Assembly (NCBI GenBank): GCA_029933125.1
Contig: JAOZOU010000001.1
Span: 547,680-611,679, forward strand
Length of the DNA stretch: 64,000 nucleotides
Direction: 5' to 3'
From: a bacterium
Lineage (GTDB): Bacteria; Arandabacterota; Arandabacteria; Arandabacterales; Arandabacteraceae
A program made the translations under genes and the position numbers. This document shows, piece after piece, positions 55,669 through 63,748 of the stretch (its first letter is position 1; each line of letters starts with the position of its first letter). Below the pieces are notes generated by a model that saw nothing but the letters and a program-made list of their open reading frames with translations, had not been told where the DNA came from and did no database searches.

Positions 55669-55691
55669 GGGGTCGGAGCTAAAAACGTGCA
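55669..55691 (+). repeat. Dispersed 23-bp repeat, copy 2b
   Basis: Perfect copy, followed by CGTGCT. Forms the left, plus-oriented boundary of a segment of about 850 bp that ends in minus-oriented copy 3. Confidence 0.88.
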
Positions 55692-55947
55692 CGTGCTAAT
55701 TTGTACCCGATCTAGACTCCAGCCGAAGTCGCTCCGGGGTGACTCTAACCATTGAACATGTGTCCTGTTTCTGCTATTTGGTTATCAGGTTCGAAGGCAC
55801 AGCGGAGCGGCTAGCACAGATGTCAGACCAGGAATCAAAAAGGTCAGCCGCAAGTGCTGCAACCTCACCACAAGCCTAAGCATACGGGGGTAATAATGTA
55901 TGGCATGCATGTTCCCGACTTTGAGGTTCAATTGAGGAGGTGAGAAA

Positions 55948-56394
55948 ATGCTACTCAAAGCGTTATGCTATGGTCTGGCAATCTGCTTCTCGATCACTGC
56001 AGCCGTAGCTGCTCCAGCTGATCTCGAGAAGAAGAAGATCAGGGCCGGCGATGAGATCAACACCATCGACATTGGCTACTATGGGCTCGGGGTTAGCTTA
56101 CGGTTTGACGATTCAGTGAAAGATCGCATTGTGGTTGAATATCCGCCAGAAATCGATGGGACACATTTCAAGGTTACTTTTGAGGAGCGACAAGACACGC
56201 TCACGATTCTCGTGCTACCAGAGGGATTCAAGCCTTCAGCCCGTGACGATACAAGAGGGATTCTGGTTAACTTTCTCAAATTGCTTGTCGATTTCCTCGA
56301 GACGGAGGAATCGGAACCATCTGGACCGCGCCATTTCACGGTCATATTGCCAGTACGTTTTGAGGATCACGTAAACACCCGGCCTGTTCTTTAG
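55948..56394 (+). CDS. Small secreted protein between inverted repeats
   Basis: 148 residues with signal peptide (LLKALCYGLAICFSITAAVAA) and a strong SD GAGGAGGTGAG. The mature part is beta-rich (IDIGYYGLGVSLRFDD, IVVEYPPEIDGTHFKVTFEE, HFTVILPVRF), loosely like DUF4097-type adhesin fragments. It ends at a stop in the repeat-flanked segment and may be truncated. No family recognised with confidence. Unknown role; likely periplasmic or surface located. Confidence 0.6.
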   Translation: MLLKALCYGLAICFSITAAVAAPADLEKKKIRAGDEINTIDIGYYGLGVSLRFDDSVKDRIVVEYPPEIDGTHFKVTFEERQDTLTILVLPEGFKPSARDDTRGILVNFLKLLVDFLETEESEPSGPRHFTVILPVRFEDHVNTRPVL

Positions 56395-56472
56395 GTGCCC
56401 CTGGTGCACGGAAGGCGCTTGATCACTGACAGCGATTGAGATATGAATGGCACATGCATGGCGAGCGGCTCC

Positions 56473-56523
56473 AGCAAATATCATGCCAGAGCCTTCAATG
56501 TGCACGTTTTTAGCTCCGACCCC
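56473..56523 (-). repeat. Dispersed repeat, copy 3 with extended homology
   Basis: The 23-bp repeat in inverse orientation at 56501-56523. The 28 bases before it (AGCAAATATCATGCCAGAGCC and on) match copy 4 almost exactly, so the right-hand end is conserved for about 50 bp. It supplies the C-terminal codons and stop of the radical SAM gene. Confidence 0.88.
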
Positions 56524-57388
56524 ATTGGTGGGGTGCGAGATCCTTGACTCCTAGGTAGTAGCCACAATTACTGCCTATTCTGTTCTCCTCGAGTTCACCT
56601 ATGCTTACGATGACATCAAACCCAGCAGAAGTGAGATCATCCACAAGCGGTTTTACTGATTTGGGATCATAGGGATCAAGGGCAGAAACGAGCTCGTTTT
56701 CCTGTGCCTTCATGGTGGGATTTACGGGAGTAATCTTTATGGCAAACTTGGCTGGATCAAAGTGGGTTGAAATGACGCTGGCATCTATTTCGAAGCCCTC
56801 CGCAGCAGCAAAATTCAAGCTGACCTTCCTATCACCTTCCTCGAAGAATCGCTCACCGTATTGGCTTATCTCCGCCAGAGACCACTTGCGCACAGGCATC
56901 AAAAGATCCCGCTTGCTGGGATCGGTAGTGTGGACGGAAAACTGCAACTGAAATTTTCCTCTCGAGTAGTATTGACGCTTGATTGATCGCAAACGCTCGA
57001 AAAAACCTTCGCAACCCCGAGGAGCAACCGTCGATATCGCAGGCATTAAACCTGGCGCCCCGTAGCACTGAGGCAACCTCTCCAGAACATCCAGGACATG
57101 TCTGTTGAACGCTGGTTCACCCATTCGGGCGAACTGTATCTTGAGCTTGGGGATGGGCACCTTGCGATCTGGAAAGTATCTTGTGATCAGATAGTCGATC
57201 TGGGCAATCATTTCATCTGGTGTTAGGTTGCCACGATAAGCCCTGCCAGCGTCACACATTTGACACTCAACAGGGCAGCCAAATGATGTACTTATGATTA
57301 GCACCCACTTCACATACTTGGGAATAGGTGGCTGAACTGACTCCACAAACTCTACAGTTAGGTCAGTCGAGTCTCTCATAACTGCCAC
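56510..57388 (-). CDS. RlmN/Cfr-like radical SAM protein, N-terminally short
   Basis: 292 residues. Cluster motif Cys38-X3-Cys42-X2-Cys45 (FGCPVECQMCD), then ARMGEPAFN, STVAPRG, LQFSVHTTD, LLMPVRKW and ITPVNPT, in RlmN/Cfr order. Cys275 (GSNCGYYL) aligns with methyl-carrying Cys355 of RlmN, but the Cys118-equivalent position is Ile31, and the N-terminal RNA-binding domain is absent. Therefore rRNA methylation is not assured. Starts at GTG 57388 or ATG 57379; SD weak. Its last codons (HQWGRS, TAA) come from the repeat. It follows the flavoprotein gene by 30 nt. Confidence 0.78.
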   Translation of the reverse strand: MAVMRDSTDLTVEFVESVQPPIPKYVKWVLIISTSFGCPVECQMCDAGRAYRGNLTPDEMIAQIDYLITRYFPDRKVPIPKLKIQFARMGEPAFNRHVLDVLERLPQCYGAPGLMPAISTVAPRGCEGFFERLRSIKRQYYSRGKFQLQFSVHTTDPSKRDLLMPVRKWSLAEISQYGERFFEEGDRKVSLNFAAAEGFEIDASVISTHFDPAKFAIKITPVNPTMKAQENELVSALDPYDPKSVKPLVDDLTSAGFDVIVSIGELEENRIGSNCGYYLGVKDLAPHQWGRS

Positions 57389-57418
57389 ATAAACTTTCGC
57401 TAGTTTTCATTGCCTTGC

Positions 57419-58318
57419 TCATGTATTACCTTCATCTTCCAAATACCTCGCAACATTTTCAGCAGCCATTAGTCCGTCGCCAACCGCAATGCCAACTTGA
57501 CCTGTACTTCCCCTCTTCACATCACCTGCGAAAAACACTCCATGCCTAACTGCGTCGTTCTCATTGATGGCGGCACCACCCAGAAGTTCGAGATTGGCTT
57601 CTCGCCCGATAGCGATGAGTGCGTAGTCACAAGCAACTGAATTGGTTTCGGTTCCACCGTGCGCCTTCCGAGTAGTCTCGATAACCAGTTTGGTGTTGCG
57701 AACCTCGAACCGTGCAACTTTCCGATTCGGATAGAGATAGATATTATCCCTTTGTCCTACCCTGCTGACAAGCAGATCGAGGGCGCGCGGCTTCGCATTC
57801 CTAAAAATAAGACAAACGCTCCCGGCCTGTGACGCAACGCTCAGGGCATAGTCAAAAGCAGCATCACCACCTCCAATAACACTAACCGTAGCTGAGCACG
57901 TGAGTCGCGGTAGATCTCTCACCTCATAGAAGATCCTTCGTCCTCTGAGCTGTCGCTCCCCGCTTACACCGAGCATCTTGGGAAGAGTACCTGTGGCAAC
58001 TACGACACTTCGAGCCTTAAGAATCCCGATATCCGTAAGGATGGATAGATGGCGTTCGTGCATGATCAGTTGCTTCGCTTCCTTCATTATCACATTTATT
58101 CCCATGCTCGCAACTTGTTGAGAAAACAACCGGACAAGCTCTTGACCGGATATCCCATCTGGAAATCCCGGATAATTCTCGACTAGGTTGGCGTTGAGTG
58201 CCAAACCGCCGATTCCTCTCCGCTCAACCACTAACGGTTCAAATCCGAACCTCTTGAGTTGGATAGCAGCTGTGAGCCCCGCTGGCCCGGCTCCAATTAT
58301 CACGACGTCATGTATCAT
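57419..58318 (-). CDS. Thioredoxin-reductase-like flavoprotein without redox cysteines
   Basis: 299 residues. FAD-binding VVIIGAGPAGLTAAIQL, NADPH-binding VSVIGGGDAAFDYAL and the C-terminal GVFFAGDVKRG (FAD) match the TrxR fold. At the place of the CxxC redox pair the sequence is FYEVRDLPRLTCS, with no CxxC. Such proteins serve as ferredoxin/flavodoxin-NADP reductases or similar. Paired with a radical SAM gene 30 nt downstream, it may deliver electrons to that enzyme's cluster; this is inference. Confidence 0.82.
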   Translation of the reverse strand: MIHDVVIIGAGPAGLTAAIQLKRFGFEPLVVERRGIGGLALNANLVENYPGFPDGISGQELVRLFSQQVASMGINVIMKEAKQLIMHERHLSILTDIGILKARSVVVATGTLPKMLGVSGERQLRGRRIFYEVRDLPRLTCSATVSVIGGGDAAFDYALSVASQAGSVCLIFRNAKPRALDLLVSRVGQRDNIYLYPNRKVARFEVRNTKLVIETTRKAHGGTETNSVACDYALIAIGREANLELLGGAAINENDAVRHGVFFAGDVKRGSTGQVGIAVGDGLMAAENVARYLEDEGNT

Positions 58319-58585
58319 TGCTTCAATCAGTATGCTAACTCACCGAATACGCCTCAATCCTTCGAGTGAATGTGGCAAACCGAAAGACTTGGCTGAATCC
58401 GCTCAAAAGCCTCGGTCGGGTAAGATTATCCGCGAAATGTACAGGTCGTGTCGAGGCTAATTTTAGTCTGACCGCCTTGAAGGTGCCATCATATCAGCAG
58501 AGCCGGTAGCAAAGGATTAGCAAATCTCATGCCAGAGCCTGCATTGTGCACGTTTTTAGCTCCGACCCCAGGGAGCTGCCATGTT
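58319..58585. other. 267-nt gap containing repeat copy 4
   Basis: Upstream of the flavoprotein operon and downstream of the lipoprotein gene. Apart from the repeat no gene or clear promoter is seen. Confidence 0.4.
58519..58569 (-). repeat. Dispersed repeat, copy 4 with extended homology
   Basis: The 23-bp repeat in inverse orientation at 58547-58569, preceded by AGCAAATCTCATGCCAGAGCC, as in copy 3. Ends 17 nt from the lipoprotein stop. Confidence 0.88.
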
Positions 58586-59224
58586 TTACCTGAACATGGC
58601 CTTGAGCTCGCTGTATGTGAAAGATCCACCGGCAGCTTGACCGGGTCTGGGCACTGGAGCTTCTAACCCCACGCGTTCCTCGCTTGTCTCAACCATGATC
58701 CAGTCGTCTAATGAAGCTGCTGTGCTTGCGAAGCGAAAGTCGAGATAGCTCTGTTTGATCAGGATGTATATGGGCTCAGTCTGGCCACTTTGGATCCGAA
58801 TTGCCATGTCAGGGCGAATCCGCATCTTCACGATCATGCTGTCTGCCTTAGAAAGGGTATCAGTGGACTGGATCACATAATCGAACTGCTCCCACGAGAC
58901 ACGCTCGTCTCCAAAGAGGTTTGTCATCGCGGCCACATCCTTTTCCTTATCCCACCAGGGCTGAGATGGCGGCAGCCCAAGCGAATCCGCAACATCAGCA
59001 AGAAAAATGAATCTATAGCTCTCGCCAAGGCAGGAAGAATAAGCATCGATGTCCTCAGCCAGGCAGCTTGCCACGTATACCTCGAGCACCTCTTGAGCAG
59101 AGTGGTATGAGGGCGAATTCCCATCTTCAACCTCACATGTCTTTTTCCCACACGAACAAACCATAATAAGGGAACAAAACACCAGAAGCCCGAAAACCCT
59201 GGCATCACGGCTGATTCGTCTCAT
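58586..59224 (-). CDS. Predicted lipoprotein, intact copy of a decayed family
   Basis: 212 residues from ATG 59224 (SD AAGGAGGT). Signal with lipobox-like VCSC (LLVFCSLIMVCSCGKK). The mature protein (AQEVLEVYVASCLAEDIDAYSSCLG, PSQPWWDKEKDVAAMTNLF, IVKMRIRPDMAIRI, YILIKQSYLDFRF) resembles NTF2/SnoaL-like folds by pattern only. Ends TYSELKAMFR. A broken paralog lies at 55.0-55.7 kb. Function unknown; outer-membrane lipoprotein likely. Confidence 0.72.
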   Translation of the reverse strand: MRRISRDARVFGLLVFCSLIMVCSCGKKTCEVEDGNSPSYHSAQEVLEVYVASCLAEDIDAYSSCLGESYRFIFLADVADSLGLPPSQPWWDKEKDVAAMTNLFGDERVSWEQFDYVIQSTDTLSKADSMIVKMRIRPDMAIRIQSGQTEPIYILIKQSYLDFRFASTAASLDDWIMVETSEERVGLEAPVPRPGQAAGGSFTYSELKAMFR

Positions 59225-59237
59225 AACAAACCTCCTT

Positions 59238-59265
59238 GGGGCGGAGCTATAAAAGTTAGCGCGCA
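59238..59265 (+). repeat. Possible degenerate repeat copy 5
   Basis: GGGGCGGAGCTATAAAA followed by GTTAGCGCGCA: resembles the repeat with small indels. It lies just upstream of the lipoprotein start and may be accidental. Confidence 0.35.
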
Positions 59266-59343
59266 TTTAGCATTTCTGGCCCACAGCTCTTGATAGAACT
59301 CACAAAGCATGTCTGCCTAGCTCATGCCCCTCTTATAGGATTA

Positions 59344-59373
59344 GTGTACCCGTCACCACCTTGAGATGTCAAG
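59344..59373 (-). promoter_or_regulatory. Promoter of the lipoprotein gene
   Basis: Minus-strand TTGACA (59368-59373), 18-nt spacer, TACACT (59344-59349), about 120 nt before the start. Confidence 0.5.
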
Positions 59374-59519
59374 TCGGACCGATGGCAGGATGGAAGCGCA
59401 AGAAGCTCTGCTGGGAGACTTCCCGATGGTGCAATCAACCCCAGCGAAATGGCATACTTAAACCGTAACGCTAAGTCCCCCAGATCCTACAAGATGCAGA
59501 TCCTAAACTCCGAGCCCAG

Positions 59520-62500
59520 CTACCTAGTGATGATAACCTTGCTGTTGGCTATATGACTTCCTGCTTCCAACCTCACGAAATACACGCCAGTTGGAAGAGG
59601 ATTTCCCCTTTCATCCGTAGCATCCCAGAGTATGGCATAACTGTTCGGTGTCTTAATTTCATCCACCAAACCTCGTACCAGCCTGCCCCGCACATCATGT
59701 ATCGTTAGCCTCACATGGCTCAGTTCACCCACATCAAACCTTAAGAGCGCCATGCCGCTAACCGGATTGGGTTCAACCGGATACAACGCAAAGGCCACTG
59801 GAACCGTAGGCTTTGTACCCGCCGATTCCAATAGCAGCTTGCCATCTTGCGCAACTAGGTAGTCCACATATTCATCCGCCCGCGCTTGCCTTATCCTGAA
59901 TGCAGTCGAACTTACCCCAGGATCTTCAGCCACCCGGTATGTGATCACACAGACAACACCATCCCCAACAAATCCCTGAGAACTAGCCATGGCAATGTGC
60001 ACCATACCGGGCTTCACATCATATTCCATCAGACAGCCGTCCGCTATATCACCCAACTCCACTGACTCAACTGTTACTACCCCGGCATCGTGTGCAACCT
60101 TGAAATCTAAGCCATAGAATCCATCTCCATTGTGTATGTACACAGGTACATGCACCAAATCTCCCGGCGAACCCACCACATTCTCGATCGCTATTACAGC
60201 CTCACTACCACCGCTCGCTGGCGTCGGCCCGCCCCAGTTGCCACTCACATCACCATACAGAACGGCGACAAAGTCCTGCCCATCTATGCTACCACTCAAA
60301 GGACACACCGATATGCTATCGCAGTAGAAACGCCACTCCCCGACCAGATACTCACTGACATCCATCCCGACCACATACCGCAGGATAATCGAAGCATCAA
60401 ACGACGTGATCATCCCGCTACCACTGACGTCCGCCACAACCCTCTGCGGATAAACCGTGTCGGCAGGACAGTAAGTGCTATCATACATCTCCATCGGAAC
60501 AATTGGGCAGTACTTAAGACTCTCGAGACAAACCATATATCGCATGATCAATGCTGCATCCAATGATGTAATTGCTCCACCGTCACCCTGCTTAGTCGGT
60601 GTTATTATGTAGCAGCTGTCCAGGCAAGCGTCCAATTCATAGCAGCCAGCTTCATCTGTCACCGCTGTATCCAGTGTCGCACCTTCAAGGAATACCGTCA
60701 CCCCAGGCACTGGCGGTTCAGTATTACCAAGATATGGACAGCCATAGTAATGCACACAGCCAGCTATTGTCTCCATGGGTAAGCAGTAAGCCGCTGTATC
60801 CGGCACAACGACACATGGTTCACCCTCATTCAATAGTAACCCCAGCTCCAATGGAGTACATCCACCACAAGGAGCACTTGCAGTTACATCGAACTCAAGG
60901 TTCACAAGTACCCCAGCGCCACTCAAAGCATCAGTCCCAGCTAAAGAGACCAATACCTTGCCGGGAACCGGATCGTTGTACATGAACATCCAGTCTGTCC
61001 CCTCAACCAATGTGCCATCAAGGTTCATGCCGGCAGGCTCCATTATAGCGGGGTCAAACGTAAATGTAAGATCTGCGCTCCTTACCTCTCGACCCGTCAC
61101 ATCACTAACCACTATCGGTACCGTGATATGACCATCCTCCATTGTCACCTCACCCGTAGCCGCTATCACACACGAAGCCCAATGCACTATTGTACAGCCT
61201 ATGTTGTTATGCTCGTTAAACTCCAGAACCTCATCCAACGGATCGGCGAAAACGCAGACCCTGTGGTCGAGCGTGTCAGGCATGACAAACTTGAAGCTAA
61301 CCTGCTTACACTCTCCAACCTCAAGATGTGAAATAATGCTGTCCAGCATGCTGTAGCCACCAGTATCAGGATGCCCCATGTAGAAGCTCACCAAGAGATC
61401 ATCGACAGCATAGTCCGAGCTGTCATCGCAGCATACGGTAGCAGTTATGAGGACAGTATCGCCGACATCGGCGTAGCGACGCGAACTATTCACGCTAGCA
61501 ACATAGACATCTCGAGCTCCCGAGACCACTTTTACCCAGGTTCCTGTCGGCGTTGAGCAGAGGTTTTCAGAGTCGCATACGATTAGTCCTATGTTCCAGG
61601 TGGTCTCATGCAAAGGCAATGTCAGGGTGCATACAGAATCTGTACAGTCACCAAAATCCCCATGCCCATCTAGGTCCCAGTCCCAGTAAGCCACATAGTC
61701 ACCGCATGGCTCATTGGGGTCATAGGAAGCGGTTCCATCAACCATTATCGTCTCACCAGGATAGCCTGAATAGGGTCCTCCAGGATCTGCGACGGGTGGC
61801 ATCTGAGTGCACGAGTCAGCCACAACCGTTATCCGCATAGCCTCGGTATCCCATAGCGGCGGAACGTGGTCATCCTCAACCCGGAGCGTAATTGTATACT
61901 GCATGCTATCAAAGCCGGCCGGCAGATTGTAAACAACATCGGTCACAACCGCGCCCTCAGCATCAGGATTATCCCAATCCGGTGGTCCGTCTGTCCCCCA
62001 ATCCCACTTGTAGCTGACGATGTGATAGCGTGTATCGGGTTGGTGTGAGCAGGTCCCATCTACATAGAAGGGGACACCAGAAACCACGCGTCGTGGAACA
62101 TCTCGTATGCAGGCGATCGGGCTTATGAGTGCGCCATTGAGAATGCTCACCGCCCAACCAGTGCCGCAAACCCTTGATGTGCCCCCCGGACCTGGGTACG
62201 ACCAAGAGCCGTCAGAGCTTTGATCTGTAACAAGCCATTCACAATACTCAGCCCACCAATCATGGGAACCGACAAAATGGACCGGTGGGTTGGCAAGCCA
62301 TAAGGCTTTTGCAACACCATACATGGCATATTCGTTACCGAAGTGCTGGTAATCCCAGCCCCCAGTCGCGAACCAATTTGCATTTAGGTATTCTAGGGCA
62401 CCCTGAAATCGCGAATCATCGTTGGCAACTCCACAATAGTCCAAGCAGCACAAACCTCCAGCTGTCACAGCAACGGCAACACGATAGTGGCCTGGGTAAT

Positions 62501-63575
62501 ACCTGAACCCACCACTGACATCCTGAGATTGGGCCAGCCAGTGGTCCATCAGCTCTGCCACAACCTCGGGGTCAGCTTCGATTTCCCAAATCCTGCTCGC
62601 GGCCATCAAAGCAAGTGCGGGCCACTGACTGACTGAATTATCACTACGGGGGGGGGCAGCCGAGTAGTTTGCGTGGTATCGCCAGCCCCCACGGTACACA
62701 CCATCCTCAGTTTGTCCCCAAGCAATGTAGTCGCAACAGTCAACCGCAACTTGGTAGTATGTCGAACCAGCACACGCTCCTTCAGAGACTACTGTTTCAG
62801 GTGTCCGGGTTTCGACTATTGCCATCAATGCCAACGGTGTCTCATACATAGAACAGTAATCGTCCTCCGAAGCGAAGTATACACCGAGGTTGTCACCATC
62901 CGTATCTGGATTGCCAATGTAGGTCTGCGGGCTAAGCGTCTGTGTCCTAACATGTTGAAAGAGGTACCTTAGCCCCAGCTCGACGTACTCGGCATAGATG
63001 TCCTCGTCGTGGTCGTTAGAAGGTCGGTGCCCGTGCTCCTCAAAGGCAAGCAGGGCAATAGCAGTCTCGCCAACAGGAAACCTAGTACCTTGGTACTCAC
63101 CCCAATATCCGCATGGATCCTGATGCAGATAGAGCCACCTCAGGCCATCCTCAAGTGCAGCGTTGTGCTCGTAGGTAAAACCATTATCTGCCATATCCTC
63201 TGGATTGGCACCCACGTGAATCCTGATTTGCTCTTGGTCACTCAACCCGTCATCATCTGTAACAGTAAGTGTGGCCCGTACGTCACCTGTAATGGCATAG
63301 GTGTGGGTTGCTGAGATGAACTTGACGTCCGTCACCGTCCCTGTAGCAGGTGGCGAATCATCACCAAAGTCAATTGTGTAGGTTCCGGATTCTCGGTCAC
63401 CCCAATGAACGTTGCCCCAGACAATGGTCTCGCGCCCTATCCAAGTCCAGTACTCAGGCATGCCATTGACACGAGGACCTTCATCACGCACCTGATGACC
63501 AGCACAGAATGCTGTGCTGAAGCAAGCAAGCAGAGCGAAAATAGCGAAACTTATGGAGACTCTTGATCTTCCCAT
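59520..63575 (-). CDS. Giant secreted protein: PKD, alpha-toroid, CARDB, cohesin-like domains, dockerin, sorting domain
   Basis: 1351 residues. Signal peptide (SISFAIFALLACFSTAFCAG); a PKD-like domain (about 45-125); an alpha/alpha-toroid like squalene-cyclase/prenyltransferase repeats (about 140-490: ALEDGLRWLYLHQDPCGYWGE, NANWFATGGWDYQHFGNEYA, DQSSDGSWSYPG). Further PKD and a CARDB-like segment follow, then cohesin-like, CnaB-like, dockerin (DVSGSGMITSFDASIILRYVVG), second cohesin-like and FlgD/T9SS modules (IHDVRGRLVRGLVD...GVYFVRLEAGS). The C-terminal half is paralogous to the 51-54 kb protein. A run of nine C in the coding strand is at 62648-62656. Surface or extracellular. Confidence 0.87.
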   Translation of the reverse strand: MGRSRVSISFAIFALLACFSTAFCAGHQVRDEGPRVNGMPEYWTWIGRETIVWGNVHWGDRESGTYTIDFGDDSPPATGTVTDVKFISATHTYAITGDVRATLTVTDDDGLSDQEQIRIHVGANPEDMADNGFTYEHNAALEDGLRWLYLHQDPCGYWGEYQGTRFPVGETAIALLAFEEHGHRPSNDHDEDIYAEYVELGLRYLFQHVRTQTLSPQTYIGNPDTDGDNLGVYFASEDDYCSMYETPLALMAIVETRTPETVVSEGACAGSTYYQVAVDCCDYIAWGQTEDGVYRGGWRYHANYSAAPPRSDNSVSQWPALALMAASRIWEIEADPEVVAELMDHWLAQSQDVSGGFRYYPGHYRVAVAVTAGGLCCLDYCGVANDDSRFQGALEYLNANWFATGGWDYQHFGNEYAMYGVAKALWLANPPVHFVGSHDWWAEYCEWLVTDQSSDGSWSYPGPGGTSRVCGTGWAVSILNGALISPIACIRDVPRRVVSGVPFYVDGTCSHQPDTRYHIVSYKWDWGTDGPPDWDNPDAEGAVVTDVVYNLPAGFDSMQYTITLRVEDDHVPPLWDTEAMRITVVADSCTQMPPVADPGGPYSGYPGETIMVDGTASYDPNEPCGDYVAYWDWDLDGHGDFGDCTDSVCTLTLPLHETTWNIGLIVCDSENLCSTPTGTWVKVVSGARDVYVASVNSSRRYADVGDTVLITATVCCDDSSDYAVDDLLVSFYMGHPDTGGYSMLDSIISHLEVGECKQVSFKFVMPDTLDHRVCVFADPLDEVLEFNEHNNIGCTIVHWASCVIAATGEVTMEDGHITVPIVVSDVTGREVRSADLTFTFDPAIMEPAGMNLDGTLVEGTDWMFMYNDPVPGKVLVSLAGTDALSGAGVLVNLEFDVTASAPCGGCTPLELGLLLNEGEPCVVVPDTAAYCLPMETIAGCVHYYGCPYLGNTEPPVPGVTVFLEGATLDTAVTDEAGCYELDACLDSCYIITPTKQGDGGAITSLDAALIMRYMVCLESLKYCPIVPMEMYDSTYCPADTVYPQRVVADVSGSGMITSFDASIILRYVVGMDVSEYLVGEWRFYCDSISVCPLSGSIDGQDFVAVLYGDVSGNWGGPTPASGGSEAVIAIENVVGSPGDLVHVPVYIHNGDGFYGLDFKVAHDAGVVTVESVELGDIADGCLMEYDVKPGMVHIAMASSQGFVGDGVVCVITYRVAEDPGVSSTAFRIRQARADEYVDYLVAQDGKLLLESAGTKPTVPVAFALYPVEPNPVSGMALLRFDVGELSHVRLTIHDVRGRLVRGLVDEIKTPNSYAILWDATDERGNPLPTGVYFVRLEAGSHIANSKVIITR
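62648..62656 (-). repeat. Homopolymer C9 in the coding strand of the giant gene
   Basis: Nine consecutive G on the plus strand, read as GCC CCC CCC CGT (Ala-Pro-Pro-Arg). A slip of one base would shift the frame about 310 codons into the protein, so it is a candidate phase-variation tract. Confidence 0.6.
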
Positions 63576-63673
63576 GCTACACCTCCATTGTTATGCGAAA
63601 GAGTTGGCATCTGTTAGCCTGTTGGTGTCGCTAGTAGCTCCGCCGCGATGTGAAGCCCTTTTCCTCGGCACCC

Positions 63674-63690
63674 TTCGCAGCTCCTGCGAA
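63674..63690 (-). promoter_or_regulatory. Leader hairpin of the second giant gene
   Basis: TTCGCAG and CTGCGAA form a perfect 7-bp stem with a 3-nt loop in a predicted leader of about 138 nt. Confidence 0.4.
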
Positions 63691-63719
63691 AATTGACCCT
63701 TCTCGTAGATTTGGCACAC

Positions 63720-63748
63720 ATTTTATCAGTTTCTTCAGAGATTGTCAA
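63720..63748 (-). promoter_or_regulatory. Promoter of the second giant gene
   Basis: Minus-strand TTGACA (63743-63748), 17-nt spacer, TAAAAT (63720-63725). The identical hexamers and the AAAGC before the -35 match the promoter of the paralogous gene at 54.5 kb. Confidence 0.72.

Noticed and set aside
55785..55800. GGTTCGAA resembling a tRNA T-loop
   Set aside because: No acceptor stem, anticodon arm or D-arm can be built around it.
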